A stretch of 64,000 nucleotides of DNA from Citreimonas salinaria (GTDB lineage: Bacteria > Pseudomonadota > Alphaproteobacteria > Rhodobacterales > Rhodobacteraceae). Made by a program: the position numbers and the translations under genes. Positions within the stretch are counted from its first letter, which is position 1, and every line of letters starts with the position of its first letter. The stretch is taken from contig NZ_FNPF01000002.1 of assembly GCF_900107235.1 (NCBI RefSeq), positions 186,001 through 250,000 of the forward strand, in the 5' to 3' direction. Below are positions 18,271-27,598 of the stretch, in pieces. The notes under the pieces were generated by a model. It did not search any database and was not told the DNA's origin. It was given only the letters and a program-made list of their open reading frames with translations.

Positions 18271-19290
18271 TCAGACCCGCCGCCGCCCGCGCCGCACACG
18301 CCGCGGCACGCTGCCGTCGTCGTCGCCGGTTCCGTCGTTGGGCGACGAATATCCGCCCAGAACCTCGGCGATGTGATCCAGCGTCGGGCGGGCGCGGGGC
18401 GTGTGGCTTTCCAGTGCGATCCGCATGGAACGCAGGTGTTCGGGCATCGTGCCGCAGCACCCGCCGATGATGCGCGCGCCGGCATCGCGGGCGAGGCGGG
18501 CGTATTCGGCCATCAGGTCGGGCGTGCCGTCGTAATGGATATGCCCGTCCTCGAAGCGCGGAATGCCCGCATTGCCCTTGGCAATGATCGGCCGCTCGGC
18601 CCCCTGCGCCGCGAAGCCCAGCACGGTGCGCAACAAGTCCGACGCGCCGACGCCGCAGTTCGCGCCGAAAGCGATAGGCGGATTGGGCAGGGAATCGACC
18701 ATCTCGACCATACCCGACGAAGTCAGGCCCATCATCGTGCGCCCGGCCGTGTCGAAGCTCATCGTTCCGCACCAGGGCATGCCGACGTTGGCGAAGGCCT
18801 CGGCCGCGGCCTTGAATTCTTCGGGAGCCGAGATCGTCTCGACCCAAAGCACGTCCGCACCGCCCGCCTTGAGCCCGGCCGCCGTTTCCTCAAACATCTG
18901 CACCGCGGTGTCGTGCTTCAGCGTTCCGGCCGCGCCCATGATCTCGCCGGTCGGCCCGACCGAGCCCGCGACGATCAGGGTGCGCCCTGCGCTATCCGCG
19001 ATCTCGCGGCCGATCTCGGCGGCCAGTCGTGACAATTCGTGCGCGCGATGCCCGGCGTCGTGCAGCTTCAGTCGGGAGGCGTTGGCGCCGAAGGAGTTCG
19101 TCAGGAACAGATCCGAGCCGGCGTCGACGGCGCCCCGGTACAAGGCCCGGATCTTGTCCGGCTCTGTCTCGTTCCAGAACTCGGGCGCGTCGCCGGATTG
19201 CAAGCCCATGTTGAACAGGTTCGTTCCGGTCGCGCCGTCGGCCAGCAGCCAGTCACGCTCGGACAGGGCCTTGGTCAGTGCATCGCTCAT
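18271..19290 (-). CDS. bmt: Homocysteine S-methyltransferase (Bmt / MetH N-terminal module)
   Basis: Zinc-dependent methyl acceptor enzyme making methionine from homocysteine. The 339-residue TIM barrel has the zinc ligands Cys212 (GANCGVG) and Cys278-Cys279 (IGGCCGT), the N-terminal LLADGATGTNLF, and ends in a basic tail (RRVRRGRRR). It corresponds to the homocysteine domain of MetH, or to betaine-homocysteine methyltransferase. Because a stand-alone B12-binding protein lies close by and no full-length MetH is visible, I favour a split methionine synthase in which methylcobalamin on that protein is the donor. The alternative is direct betaine:homocysteine transfer. Confidence 0.92.
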   Translation of the reverse strand: MSDALTKALSERDWLLADGATGTNLFNMGLQSGDAPEFWNETEPDKIRALYRGAVDAGSDLFLTNSFGANASRLKLHDAGHRAHELSRLAAEIGREIADSAGRTLIVAGSVGPTGEIMGAAGTLKHDTAVQMFEETAAGLKAGGADVLWVETISAPEEFKAAAEAFANVGMPWCGTMSFDTAGRTMMGLTSSGMVEMVDSLPNPPIAFGANCGVGASDLLRTVLGFAAQGAERPIIAKGNAGIPRFEDGHIHYDGTPDLMAEYARLARDAGARIIGGCCGTMPEHLRSMRIALESHTPRARPTLDHIAEVLGGYSSPNDGTGDDDGSVPRRVRRGRRRV

Positions 19291-19425
19291 GCGGCTATCG
19301 CCTCTCGTCTCTTTGCGAGTCGTCTTTCACAGCGACCTGCTCGAGGCAAACCCATAATCCGCATGATAATGATGAGCCAGCCGCGCAGGCAGCTCAAGAC
19401 AGCCGAGGCACCGGGAACCGCGGCC

Positions 19426-20985
19426 TCACTCCCACTCGATGGTGCCCGGAGGTTTGCTGGTGATGTCGTAGGTCACGCGATTGATGCCCCTGACCTCGTT
19501 GATGATCCGCGTCGCGGTCTCGCCCAGGAAATCGTGGCTGAACTGGTAGTAGTCGGCGGTCATGCCGTCGACGCTGGTGACCGCGCGCAGGGCGCAGGCA
19601 AAGTCGTACGTCCGGCCGTCGCCCATGACGCCGACGGTGCGGACCGGCAGGATCGCTACGAAGGCCTGCCAGATCTCGTCGTAGAGCCCGTGCTTGCGGA
19701 TCTGGTCGATGTACACCGCGTCCGCCTTGCGCAGGATCTCGAGCTTCTCGCGCGTGATCTCTCCGGGGCATCGGATGGCAAGGCCGGGGCCGGGGAAGGG
19801 GTGACGGCCGATGAAGCTGTCGGGCAGGCCAAGCTCGTGCCCCAGCGCGCGGACCTCGTCCTTGAACAGAGCGCGCAACGGCTCGACCAGCTTCAGGCCC
19901 ATCTTCTCGGGCAGGCCGCCCACGTTGTGGTGCGACTTGATCGTCACGCTCGGGCCGCCCGAGAACGATACGCTTTCGATCACGTCCGGGTACAATGTCC
20001 CCTGCGCCAGGAACTGTGCGCCCTCGATTGTGTCGGCGTGTTTCTGGAACACGTCGATGAACAGCCGTCCGATCGTCTTGCGCTTTTCCTCGGGATCGGA
20101 GACGCCCTCGAGCGCGCCAAGGAACAACTCCGACTCATCCGCGTGGATCAGCGGGATATTGTAGTGATCGCCGAACATCCGGGTGACTTCCTCGGCCTCG
20201 TTCAGGCGCAGCAGGCCGTGATCGACGAAGACGCAGGTCAGCTGGTCGCCGATCGCCTCGTGGATCAGGACGGCCGCGACGGAACTGTCGACCCCGCCTG
20301 ACAGGCCGCAGATGACCTTGGCGTCGCCCACCGTCTCGCGGATGTTGGCAATCGCCTCGTCGCGATAGCTGGCCATCGTCCAGTCGCCCTTGAACCCGGC
20401 GAGGCGTACGAAGTTTTCGTACAATCTGGCGCCGCGGGGGGTGTGGTGCACCTCGGGGTGGAATTGTACCGCGTAGAAGTGGCGCGCGGCGTCCGCGGTG
20501 ATCGCGAAGGGTGCGCCCGGCGAGGTGCCGTAGACGGAAAAGCCCGGCGCCAGTTCGGCGACGTGGTCGCCGTGGCTCATCCACACCTGCTCGGGGCCGT
20601 CGGAGAACCAGCCTTCCAGAAGGTCCAACTCGGCCGCTGGCGTGACCCAGGCTCGACCGAACTCGGACGTGCCTTCGCCCGAAACCACGCGGCCGCCCAA
20701 CTGCGTCATCATCACCTGCTGACCGTAGCAGATGCCCAGTATCGGCACGCCGTAGTCGAACACGCCATCGGGTGCGCGGGGGCTGCCGTCACGCGTCACG
20801 CTGTCGGGGCCGCCCGAGAAGATGATCGCTTTTGGAGCGATGCGCTCGATCTCGGCCATCGTGACGGCCTGATAAGGCATGATCTGCGAGAAGACGTTCA
20901 GCTCGCGCAGGCGGCGCGCGATAAGCTGCGTTACCTGGCTGCCGAAGTCGATGATCAGAAGGGTGTCGTGGCGCGTGTCGGTCAT
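19426..20985 (-). CDS. guaA: GMP synthase (glutamine-hydrolysing)
   Basis: Converts XMP to GMP. The 519-residue enzyme has an N-terminal class I amidotransferase domain ([15 protein letters not shown]; nucleophile Cys86 in [19 protein letters not shown]), the ATP pyrophosphatase P-loop [10 protein letters not shown], and the C-terminal dimerisation domain ending in PPGTIEWE. Start taken at [10 protein letters not shown] with an AGGAAGGC site. It sits between bmt and the MttB homologue but has no evident connection with them. Confidence 0.98.
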   Translation of the reverse strand: MTDTRHDTLLIIDFGSQVTQLIARRLRELNVFSQIMPYQAVTMAEIERIAPKAIIFSGGPDSVTRDGSPRAPDGVFDYGVPILGICYGQQVMMTQLGGRVVSGEGTSEFGRAWVTPAAELDLLEGWFSDGPEQVWMSHGDHVAELAPGFSVYGTSPGAPFAITADAARHFYAVQFHPEVHHTPRGARLYENFVRLAGFKGDWTMASYRDEAIANIRETVGDAKVICGLSGGVDSSVAAVLIHEAIGDQLTCVFVDHGLLRLNEAEEVTRMFGDHYNIPLIHADESELFLGALEGVSDPEEKRKTIGRLFIDVFQKHADTIEGAQFLAQGTLYPDVIESVSFSGGPSVTIKSHHNVGGLPEKMGLKLVEPLRALFKDEVRALGHELGLPDSFIGRHPFPGPGLAIRCPGEITREKLEILRKADAVYIDQIRKHGLYDEIWQAFVAILPVRTVGVMGDGRTYDFACALRAVTSVDGMTADYYQFSHDFLGETATRIINEVRGINRVTYDITSKPPGTIEWE

Positions 20986-21155
20986 GCCTTCCTGTAGGCA
21001 GCGTGTCGGAAAATGGCAACGGGGTCTGAGCGGCCCGTGATGGCGATGTCGGTTTTGCCACGCAGGTGCCGGAAAACGAAGATGGCCCTCCTGTCGTGCG
21101 CTGTAGAAGGGTCGGAACGGGCGCATCGGGCGTTCGCGAAGACGGAGATGACGGA

Positions 21156-22706
21156 ATGGCAGACGCGGCAACCGTACGCAGGCGTTCGCGCGGCACCGGG
21201 GGCGGCGCCGCACGGCGCGCCGAACGCACCGCCGTGTCGGTCGAGACCGCCCGCTACATCGAGCGCAACATCCCCGATCTGGAAATCCTGAACGACGAGG
21301 CGCTGAGCCTAATAGAAAATGGCGCCGAGACGATCCTGCATGAGATCGGCGTCAACTTCGTGAACAATCCCGCAGCGCTTCAGCGTTGGCGCGACGCCGG
21401 CGCCGATGTCAGCGGAGAGCGCGTGCGCATGCCACGGGGCCTTGCACGCCAGTTGATGGCGACTGCGCCGTCGCGGTTCACCCAGGCCGCCCGCAACCGC
21501 GAGCGCAGCGTCGAGATCGGCGGCCGCTCGCTGGTGCTGGCGCCGGTCTACGGCCCGCCTTTCGTGCACGACATGAACGGCGGGCGGCGCTACGCCACGA
21601 TCGAGGATTTTCGCAATTTCGTGCGCCTGGGCTACATGTCCAAGTGGCTGCACCATTCCGGCGGCACCGTGTGCGAGCCGACCGACATCCCGGTGAACAA
21701 GCGCCACCTGGACATGCTGCTGGCGCATATGACCCTGTCGGACAAGCCGTTCATGGGTTCGGTGACCGAGCCGTCGCGCGCCCGCGACAGCGTCGAGATG
21801 TGCGAGATCCTGTTCGGCCGCGACTTCGTGGCCGAGAACACGGTGATGACCTCGTTGATCAACATCAACTCGCCCCTGACGTTCGACGACACCATGATGG
21901 GCGCGCTCGAAGTATACGCGGCGGCGAACCAGGCGTGCATCGTCTCGCCCTTCATCGTCGGCGGCGCGATGGCGCCTGTCTCAGTCGCGGGTACTCTGAC
22001 GCAGGTACTGGCCGAGGTCATGGCCGGCATCGCCTATTCGCAGCTGATCCGGCCGGGCGCGCCGGTCATCTTCGGCGCCTTCGTGACGTCCATCGACATG
22101 AATTCCGGTGCGCCCACCTTCGGGACGCCCGAGGCCGCGCAGATCACCTACGGCGCGGGCCAGCTGGCACGGCGGCTGGGGCTTCCGTACCGCTCGGCCG
22201 GGGCTTTCACCGGCTCGAAGCTGCCCGACGCGCAGGCCGCCTACGAGACGTCGAACAGCCTCAACATGGGGCTGCTGTCCGGCGTCAACTTCATGCTGCA
22301 CGCCTGTGGCTGGCTGGAAGGTGGCTTGGTTTCGAGCTTCGAGAAGTTCGTGATGGATGCGGACCAGCTCGGGGCGCTGCACAAGCTGGCGCAAGGCGTC
22401 GAGGTGACCGAGGAAAGCATGGCTCTGGACGCCGTGCGCGAGGTCGGGCCTGGCGGTCACTACCTCGGATGCGCGCATACGCAGGCGCATTTCAAGACCG
22501 CCTTCTGGCGGTCCGATCTGCTGGACTACAAGCCCTTCGAGGCTTGGGCCGAGGACGGCATGCGCGATACGCTGACCTTGGCCAACGCCCGGGTGCGCAA
22601 GCTGCTGGAACAATACCGCCAGCCGGAGCTAGATCCGGCCATCCACGGAGCGCTGAACGATTACGTCGCGCGCAAGAAGGACGCCGCGCCCGACGCGTTC
22701 AGCTGA
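21156..22706 (+). CDS. MttB-family (trimethylamine methyltransferase superfamily) protein, non-pyrrolysine
   Basis: A 516-residue TIM-barrel methyltransferase of the COG5598/MttB superfamily, members of which move a methyl group from a quaternary or tertiary amine to a corrinoid protein. Recognisable segments are LILNDEAL-type N-terminus ([16 protein letters not shown]), [37 protein letters not shown] and [13 protein letters not shown] near the C-terminus. The frame has no internal TAG, so it does not use pyrrolysine, unlike archaeal MttB; characterised non-pyrrolysine members act on glycine betaine, proline betaine, carnitine or butyrobetaine. Substrate here is unknown. Start at [10 protein letters not shown] with a GGAGATGACGGA site. 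It lies 4.2 kb from the corrinoid protein, separated by radical SAM, bmt and guaA. Confidence 0.9.
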   Translation: MADAATVRRRSRGTGGGAARRAERTAVSVETARYIERNIPDLEILNDEALSLIENGAETILHEIGVNFVNNPAALQRWRDAGADVSGERVRMPRGLARQLMATAPSRFTQAARNRERSVEIGGRSLVLAPVYGPPFVHDMNGGRRYATIEDFRNFVRLGYMSKWLHHSGGTVCEPTDIPVNKRHLDMLLAHMTLSDKPFMGSVTEPSRARDSVEMCEILFGRDFVAENTVMTSLININSPLTFDDTMMGALEVYAAANQACIVSPFIVGGAMAPVSVAGTLTQVLAEVMAGIAYSQLIRPGAPVIFGAFVTSIDMNSGAPTFGTPEAAQITYGAGQLARRLGLPYRSAGAFTGSKLPDAQAAYETSNSLNMGLLSGVNFMLHACGWLEGGLVSSFEKFVMDADQLGALHKLAQGVEVTEESMALDAVREVGPGGHYLGCAHTQAHFKTAFWRSDLLDYKPFEAWAEDGMRDTLTLANARVRKLLEQYRQPELDPAIHGALNDYVARKKDAAPDAFS

Positions 22707-22727
22707 CCGGCGGCGGGGCAGCCGCGC

Positions 22728-23024
22728 TCATGAGGTCGGGCGGGGTGCCGTCCGTAGCAGCCGCGCTTCTCCCATCATCGCGCTCAGCACCTCGACGTGG
22801 CGGCTGACCGAATAGCCGGCGTCTCCGCCGTGACGCATCTCGTCCAGATCGCCTTCGATCGACAGCAAGCGCATCAGCGCCTCGCCCGGGCGGGGCAGGT
22901 TGCCGTATCCGAGGATGCGGTGCAGGTGCGGGTCGCGCTGGTATTCCTGCGCGCCGATGCGGGCGGCACGGATCAGCAGGCGCGGCCTGCGAAGATCGGA
23001 AACCAGGCTCAGGATGTCTTTCAT
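22728..23024 (-). CDS. DUF6477 family protein
   Basis: A small 98-residue soluble protein, helical and basic, of a family I know mainly from Rhodobacteraceae. Recognisable stretches are RRPRLLIRAARIGAQEYQR, LHRILGYGNLPRPGEALMRLL and the C-terminal HVEVLSAMMGEARLL. Function unknown. It has an AGAGG ribosome site, is convergent with the MttB homologue and divergent from the DUF6456 gene, sharing with it a 233-base intergenic region that carries several regulatory motifs. Confidence 0.75.
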   Translation of the reverse strand: MKDILSLVSDLRRPRLLIRAARIGAQEYQRDPHLHRILGYGNLPRPGEALMRLLSIEGDLDEMRHGGDAGYSVSRHVEVLSAMMGEARLLRTAPRPTS

Positions 23025-23163
23025 GGCGGCGCCTCTTGTTTTGCGATTCTGTCAGCCACTCTGACACACGCGTGATGGGCGTTGCGCAGCCGCATCCAGC
23101 ACCGTGCGCCGAATTCATCGGTGTTTATTAAAGTAAGCCAAGTCTTGTACTTGCGTCCGTGAA

Positions 23164-23232
23164 TTAACGTTCAAGTAACGGGCACACGTTTAGGTTGCGA
23201 CTCGGCGTTTGTGGATAACTCTGTGCACAAAC
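23164..23232. promoter_or_regulatory. Intergenic motifs: CtrA-like site, DnaA box and inverted repeat
   Basis: Positions 23164-23178 read TTAA-N7-GTAA, one base from the CtrA motif TTAA-N7-TTAA. Positions 23210-23218 read TGTGGATAA, an exact DnaA box (TTATCCACA on the minus strand). The box lies partly inside an inverted repeat GTTTGTG (23207-23213) / CACAAAC (23226-23232) with a 12-base spacer. The repeat ends 25 bases before the DUF6456 start codon. This suggests cell-cycle linked or autogenous control of the downstream HTH gene, untested. Confidence 0.45.
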
Positions 23233-23257
23233 GGCCAGAATCCTGGGGAAACGTGAA

Positions 23258-24373
23258 ATGATCGAGGTTAATGCAAAAGGAGGGACGGGAAGACTTCCGG
23301 GCTGGGTACCACAGGCGGCGCGCGTCTATATCGCGCATACGGAGAATGGTCGTCCGATACGCGAGCTGGCACGGGAGGCGGGCTGCCACGCGTCGACCGT
23401 ATTGCGCCAGGTGCGTCGGATCGAGACGCGCCGCGACGATCCGCTTGTGGATGCAGCGCTGCGCCGACTGGGCGCGAGGCGCGGCGCCACGGTAGCCTCT
23501 GAACCAGCCAAGGAACATGACGCCATGACGGCCATGTACAATCTTCTCGACACTCCCGATGAATCGACGTTGGCGCGCGAAGCGCGTCGCGTCCTGCGCC
23601 GGCTTTGCGAAAGCGGCGCGGTTCTGGCCGTTGCAGCCGAAATGGACAAGGCGGTCGTCGTGCGCGACACAGGGGAGGGCGGCAACACCCGTACCGCGGT
23701 GGTCGATTCTGCCGTGGCGCAGGCGATGGCGCTGAAAGACTGGATCGCGTGCGACAATCCCGGCCGCATCTCGCGGTACAGGGTCACGCCGGCGGGGCGT
23801 GCGGCGCTCAGCCAATTGGTCGCCGACCAGGAAAACCGCTTGCGCGGCTTTTCGGAGGCGCAGGCGGGATTCGAGACAGGCGCCGAGGCCGAGGCCGCTC
23901 TGGACGAGATCGACCGCGACCCGCGCGCGCGCAAAGGACGCTACATGCTGGCCGAAAGTCCACTGACGGCACTTTCCCGGCGACGCGACAAGGGCGGCGA
24001 AGCTTTCCTGCCCGAAGCGTTGGTCGCTGCCGGCGAACGGTTGCGCGAGGATTTCGAGCTGGCGCAGATGGGCCAGCGCAGCGTGCAGAACTGGGACCAG
24101 TTCGTAACGGGGGCCGCGCCTGATGCCGGCGCGCAACCCGCGCGTGGCGCCGAGGCGGCGCATGCGCGACTGGCCGCGGCGCTGCGCGACCTGGGGCCGG
24201 GCCTAGGCGATGTCGCGCTTCGCTGCTGCTGTTATCTGGAAGGCCTCGAGACGACGGAAAAGCGGCTGGGCTGGTCGGCTCGGTCCGGCAAGATCGTACT
24301 GCGGATCGCATTGCAGCGCTTGCGTCTGCACTACGACGAGGCCAGGCGCCACGGGGGCGATCTGATCGGCTGA
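23258..24373 (+). CDS. Helix-turn-helix protein with C-terminal DUF6456 domain
   Basis: A 371-residue putative DNA-binding protein. Residues about 15-55 form a helix-turn-helix of the resolvase/Sigma-70 region 4 style (NGRPIRELAREAGCHASTVLRQVRRI). The middle is helical and acidic. The C-terminal region (about 230-370) is DUF6456, with SPLTALSRRRDKGG, DFELAQMGQRSVQNWDQF and RSGKIVLRIALQRLRLHY. The family is typical of Rhodobacteraceae and uncharacterised as far as I know. The gene has a GGGGAAAC ribosome site and is monocistronic, ending in a hairpin. A DnaA box and an inverted repeat just upstream make autoregulation or replication-linked control plausible. Confidence 0.8.
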   Translation: MIEVNAKGGTGRLPGWVPQAARVYIAHTENGRPIRELAREAGCHASTVLRQVRRIETRRDDPLVDAALRRLGARRGATVASEPAKEHDAMTAMYNLLDTPDESTLAREARRVLRRLCESGAVLAVAAEMDKAVVVRDTGEGGNTRTAVVDSAVAQAMALKDWIACDNPGRISRYRVTPAGRAALSQLVADQENRLRGFSEAQAGFETGAEAEAALDEIDRDPRARKGRYMLAESPLTALSRRRDKGGEAFLPEALVAAGERLREDFELAQMGQRSVQNWDQFVTGAAPDAGAQPARGAEAAHARLAAALRDLGPGLGDVALRCCCYLEGLETTEKRLGWSARSGKIVLRIALQRLRLHYDEARRHGGDLIG

Positions 24374-24379
24374 TAGACG

Positions 24380-24412
24380 AACGCAGCCATCCGCACGGCG
24401 CATGGCTGCGTT
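24380..24412 (+). terminator. Hairpin after the DUF6456 gene
   Basis: Eleven paired bases, AACGCAGCCAT with ATGGCTGCGTT, around an 11-base loop, six bases after the stop codon. No long T-run follows, so termination efficiency is uncertain. Confidence 0.5.
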
Positions 24413-24595
24413 GTGCGGTTGACTGTTCAGGCCGGCAGACGTCGCATCAACTGATTGAAATCACGGTGATCTACCGCGCGTCGGAAGCGATTTGAATGCC
24501 GGCATACATCGCTTTCCTCGTTTGCAAGGCTGGAAAAGCCGCAAGGGATTGCATATCCCCCAGGAATGGATCCATTGTTCCAGGGGGAACGCGAC

Positions 24596-25543
24596 GTGCG
24601 AGATCTGAAGCTTCCGAACCAGCGCCATCCTGAAAAGGCCCATCGGTCGGACAATGCCCAGCCGAAAAAGCCGGACTGGATCCGCGTCAAGGCGCCGGGC
24701 GGCGAGGGCTACAACCAGACCCGGCGCATCATGCGCGAGCACAAGCTGGTCACGGTCTGCGAAGAGGCAGGTTGCCCGAATGCCGGCGAATGCTGGAACC
24801 AGGGCCATGCCACCATGATGATCATGGGCGAGATCTGCACCCGTGGCTGCACCTTCTGCAACGTGGCCACCGGCCGGCCCGACGCGCTGGACGTGTTCGA
24901 ACCCGGTCGCGTCGCCGACGCGGTGCAAAAGCTGGGACTGAACCACGTGGTGATCACCTCGGTCGACCGCGACGACCTCGAGGATGGCGGGGCCGAGCAT
25001 TTCGCCCAGACGATCCGCGCGGTGCGGCACCGCTCGCCCGGCACCACAATCGAGATCCTGACGCCGGATTTCCTGAAATGCGATCCGTCCGTGCTGGACA
25101 TCGTGCTGGCGGCGAAGCCGGACGTCTTCAACCACAACCTCGAAACCGTGCCGGGGCTTTACCCGTCGGTCCGGCCCGGGGCGCGGTATTTCCATTCCCT
25201 GCGCCTGCTGCAACGCGTGAAGGAGCGCGATCCGTCGATCTTCACCAAGTCCGGCATCATGGTAGGCCTCGGCGAAGAGCGGGCGCAGGTGCTTCAGGTG
25301 ATGGACGACATGCGCGCGGCCGACGTCGATTTCCTGACCATCGGCCAGTATCTGCAACCGACGCCCAAGCACCACGCCGTCCGCCGCTTCGTGACGCCCG
25401 AGGAATTCGCGGGCTACGAGAAATCGGCTTGGGGCAAGGGCTTTCTGATGGTGTCGGCGACGCCGCTGACGCGGTCGAGCTACCACGCGGGAGACGATTT
25501 CGCCCGCCTGCGCGCGGCGCGCGAGGCACGGCTGGGCGCCTAG
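24596..25543 (+). CDS. lipA: Lipoyl synthase
   Basis: Radical SAM enzyme that inserts two sulfurs into octanoyl-protein to make lipoate. It has the auxiliary cluster cysteines in [12 protein letters not shown] (CX4CX5C), the SAM cluster motif CTRGCTFC (CX3CX2C) and the C-terminal RSSYHAG serine motif. The 315-residue product starts at GTG ([15 protein letters not shown] follows, the usual family N-terminus) with CAGGGGGAA eight bases upstream; an ATG 30 bases earlier is a less likely start. The 3' end overlaps the convergent cytochrome gene by four bases. Confidence 0.96.
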   Translation: MRDLKLPNQRHPEKAHRSDNAQPKKPDWIRVKAPGGEGYNQTRRIMREHKLVTVCEEAGCPNAGECWNQGHATMMIMGEICTRGCTFCNVATGRPDALDVFEPGRVADAVQKLGLNHVVITSVDRDDLEDGGAEHFAQTIRAVRHRSPGTTIEILTPDFLKCDPSVLDIVLAAKPDVFNHNLETVPGLYPSVRPGARYFHSLRLLQRVKERDPSIFTKSGIMVGLGEERAQVLQVMDDMRAADVDFLTIGQYLQPTPKHHAVRRFVTPEEFAGYEKSAWGKGFLMVSATPLTRSSYHAGDDFARLRAAREARLGA

Positions 25544-26412
25544 GGGGCAGGCAGCGCCTTGATGTAGGCGGCGACGGCTTGGCGATCTTCGGCCGGCAGT
25601 TTTGAGAAGTTCTCGACCACTTCGGCCATATGGCCGCCGACGCTGTCATAATCGGGCGTGAAGCCGGTTTCGAGGTAATAGGCGATGTCTTCAACCGACC
25701 ATGTCAGCGAATTCGGCGTCAGCGCGGGAATCCGACCGCTGCCGGACGGATTGGGAGCACCTTGCATCCAGGCGGAGCGGTCGAGCGCACCTAAGGCGTT
25801 TCGCGGAGTGTGGCATTCGCCGCAATGGCCCAGCGCCTCGACCAGGTAGCGACCGCGCTCCAGTTCGGGGGGCACGTCGAGCACCCAACCGCGATCGGCG
25901 TATAGCACCTTCCAGACGCCGAGGCCGGCGCGGATGTTGAAGGGAAACCCGACCTCGTGCGGCCGGTTCACCGTCTCGTCGGGCGGCAGGGTCTGCATGA
26001 AGGCCCAAAGGTCCACCAGATCCTGGTCGGTCATCCGGCCATAGGCGGCGTACGGGAAGGCGGGGTAGAGATGAGCGCCGTCCGGTGACACGCCCAACCG
26101 TACGGCGCCGGCGAAATCGGCGACGCTCCAGTCTCCGATCCCGGCCTCGGGATGGGGCGAGATATTCGGCGCGTAGAAGGTGCCGAACCCCGAGGCGAAA
26201 CCCTGTCCACCGGACAAGACCGTGTCATTCTCGGCGTTCTCTGCATGATGGCATGACGCACAGCCGGAGGCGTGGAACACCGCTTCGCCTTGGGTGGCGT
26301 CCCCATCGAGTGCGACGATCTGCGACGCGTCCACGGTGGCGGGGGCGGTCAGCCACCAGGCGATGCCGGTCGCGGCAATCGCGACCGGCAGGAGCGTAAG
26401 CCAAAGCCTCAC
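25540..26412 (-). CDS. Diheme cytochrome c
   Basis: A 290-residue periplasmic or membrane-anchored electron carrier. One N-terminal hydrophobic helix ([19 protein letters not shown]) is followed by two class I cytochrome c domains, with haem sites CASCH (about residue 51) and CGECH (about 197). Candidate axial methionines lie downstream in each domain. The domain pair resembles the cytochrome c subunits found with alcohol or other periplasmic dehydrogenases, but no dehydrogenase gene is next to it. The start overlaps the stop of the cytochrome c' gene (ATGA), so the two are made together. Haem attachment depends on the Ccm system at the left end of the window. Confidence 0.88.
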   Translation of the reverse strand: MRLWLTLLPVAIAATGIAWWLTAPATVDASQIVALDGDATQGEAVFHASGCASCHHAENAENDTVLSGGQGFASGFGTFYAPNISPHPEAGIGDWSVADFAGAVRLGVSPDGAHLYPAFPYAAYGRMTDQDLVDLWAFMQTLPPDETVNRPHEVGFPFNIRAGLGVWKVLYADRGWVLDVPPELERGRYLVEALGHCGECHTPRNALGALDRSAWMQGAPNPSGSGRIPALTPNSLTWSVEDIAYYLETGFTPDYDSVGGHMAEVVENFSKLPAEDRQAVAAYIKALPAP

Positions 26413-26870
26413 TCGGGGGCGCGGTATTCGTCGTGGCAGGCCTTGCAGGCGTCGCCGACCCGCCCAATGGCAGGACCGATCGCCTCCTGTCCATCGGCCG
26501 CGACGGTCTGAAGCTGGGCTGCCGCCTCACCGAAATCCGACCATTTCGACAGGACCTCGTCCAGGTTGTCCCAGAGCGCGGGCTCGGCCCGAGTGCCGTC
26601 GATCGACATGGTGTCGGTCCCTTCGGGCCAAAGCGTCGGCTGGTGCACGCCCGAGATCGCGACTAGCGTGTCCGCCGCATTCTGCGCCGCTTCGGCGTCG
26701 TACTCGGCCTTGCCGCGCGCCATGTCGCCCAGAATTCCCAAGTTGATCGCCATGATGCGGAACTGGCCCTGGCGCGCCTTCACGGCGTCGGGCACGTCCT
26801 GCGCGAAAGACGCGGTCGCCGTCACGGCCAATGCTCCGGCCACGCTGAGCGCAGCGATGATGGTCTTCAT
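26409..26870 (-). CDS. Cytochrome c' / c-556 family protein
   Basis: A 153-residue class II cytochrome with a cleavable signal peptide (MKTIIAALSVAGALAVTATASFAQ), a four-helix-bundle body and the haem motif CKACH near the C-terminus (followed by DEYR), as is typical. Class II members include NO-binding cytochromes c' and low-spin c-556; the early Arg-Met pair (FRIMAINLG) suggests a possible axial methionine and so a c-556 type. A GGAG site precedes the start. It is coupled to the diheme cytochrome downstream by ATGA, suggesting they form an electron-transfer pair. Confidence 0.88.
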   Translation of the reverse strand: MKTIIAALSVAGALAVTATASFAQDVPDAVKARQGQFRIMAINLGILGDMARGKAEYDAEAAQNAADTLVAISGVHQPTLWPEGTDTMSIDGTRAEPALWDNLDEVLSKWSDFGEAAAQLQTVAADGQEAIGPAIGRVGDACKACHDEYRAPE

Positions 26871-26972
26871 GAAAAAGCTCCTGTCCCAAAGTTCCGTTTG
26901 TTTCGGACGATAGCGAAGAAAAATGTCCTGCCATGTCGGTGCAAAGATACAAAATTTGCCGAGGATTGGGGT

Positions 26973-27524
26973 TCACGTCGCCGTGACATCGTCGACGAAG
27001 CGGACCTTGCCAATGTAGGGCAGGTTGCGGTTGCGTTGCGCGTAATCGATTCCGTAGCCGACTACGAATTCATCAGGGATCTCGAAGCCGATCCAGTCGG
27101 CGCGGAAATCGACCTCGCGACGCGTCGGCTTGTCCAGCAGCGCGATCGACTTCAGTCGCACCGGGTTGCGGCTGCGCAGCAAGGCGGTGACGTGGTGCAG
27201 CGTGTGTCCGGTATCGACGATGTCTTCCACCACCAGCACGTCGCGCCCCTCGATTCCCGATCGCAGGTCCTTCAGGATGCGTACCTCTCGGCTCGATTTC
27301 ATGCTGTTGCCATAGGAGGACGCTTCGAGGAAATCGACCTCGACCGGAAGGTCCAGTTCGCGCACCAGATCGGCGATGAAGATGAACGACCCGCGCAGCA
27401 GGCCGACCACGACAAGCTTCTCGGTGCCCCCGAATTCGGCTTGTATCTCGCGGCACAATGTCTCGATCCGGGCCGCGATGGACTTGGCCGAGATCATCTC
27501 GTCTACGACATATGGACGCTGCAC
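26973..27524 (-). CDS. hpt: Hypoxanthine phosphoribosyltransferase
   Basis: Purine salvage enzyme joining hypoxanthine (or guanine) to PRPP. The protein has the PRPP-binding loop [17 protein letters not shown] and the [20 protein letters not shown] segment near the C-terminus. I take the GTG that gives [14 protein letters not shown] as the start (183 residues, the usual length), with AAGGGATCC upstream; a longer in-frame ATG adds 19 residues unlike the family. It diverges from ratA across 74 bases. Confidence 0.93.
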   Translation of the reverse strand: MQRPYVVDEMISAKSIAARIETLCREIQAEFGGTEKLVVVGLLRGSFIFIADLVRELDLPVEVDFLEASSYGNSMKSSREVRILKDLRSGIEGRDVLVVEDIVDTGHTLHHVTALLRSRNPVRLKSIALLDKPTRREVDFRADWIGFEIPDEFVVGYGIDYAQRNRNLPYIGKVRFVDDVTAT

Positions 27525-27598
27525 CTGTTCGGATCCCTTGCAATTTGGCGCGCAGCATACGACATGCCGCAGCGGAGTCACGAACGCAAAGAGGCGAC

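Noticed and set aside
19291..19425. Possible SAM, SAH or cobalamin riboswitch upstream of bmt
   Set aside because: The leader has small GC stems (GCCTC/GAGGC near the ribosome site) but none of the conserved cores of SAM-II, SAM/SAH, SAH or cobalamin riboswitches was found.
21156..22706. Pyrrolysine-dependent MttB
   Set aside because: The frame has no internal TAG codon and ends with a normal stop, so amber read-through is not needed.
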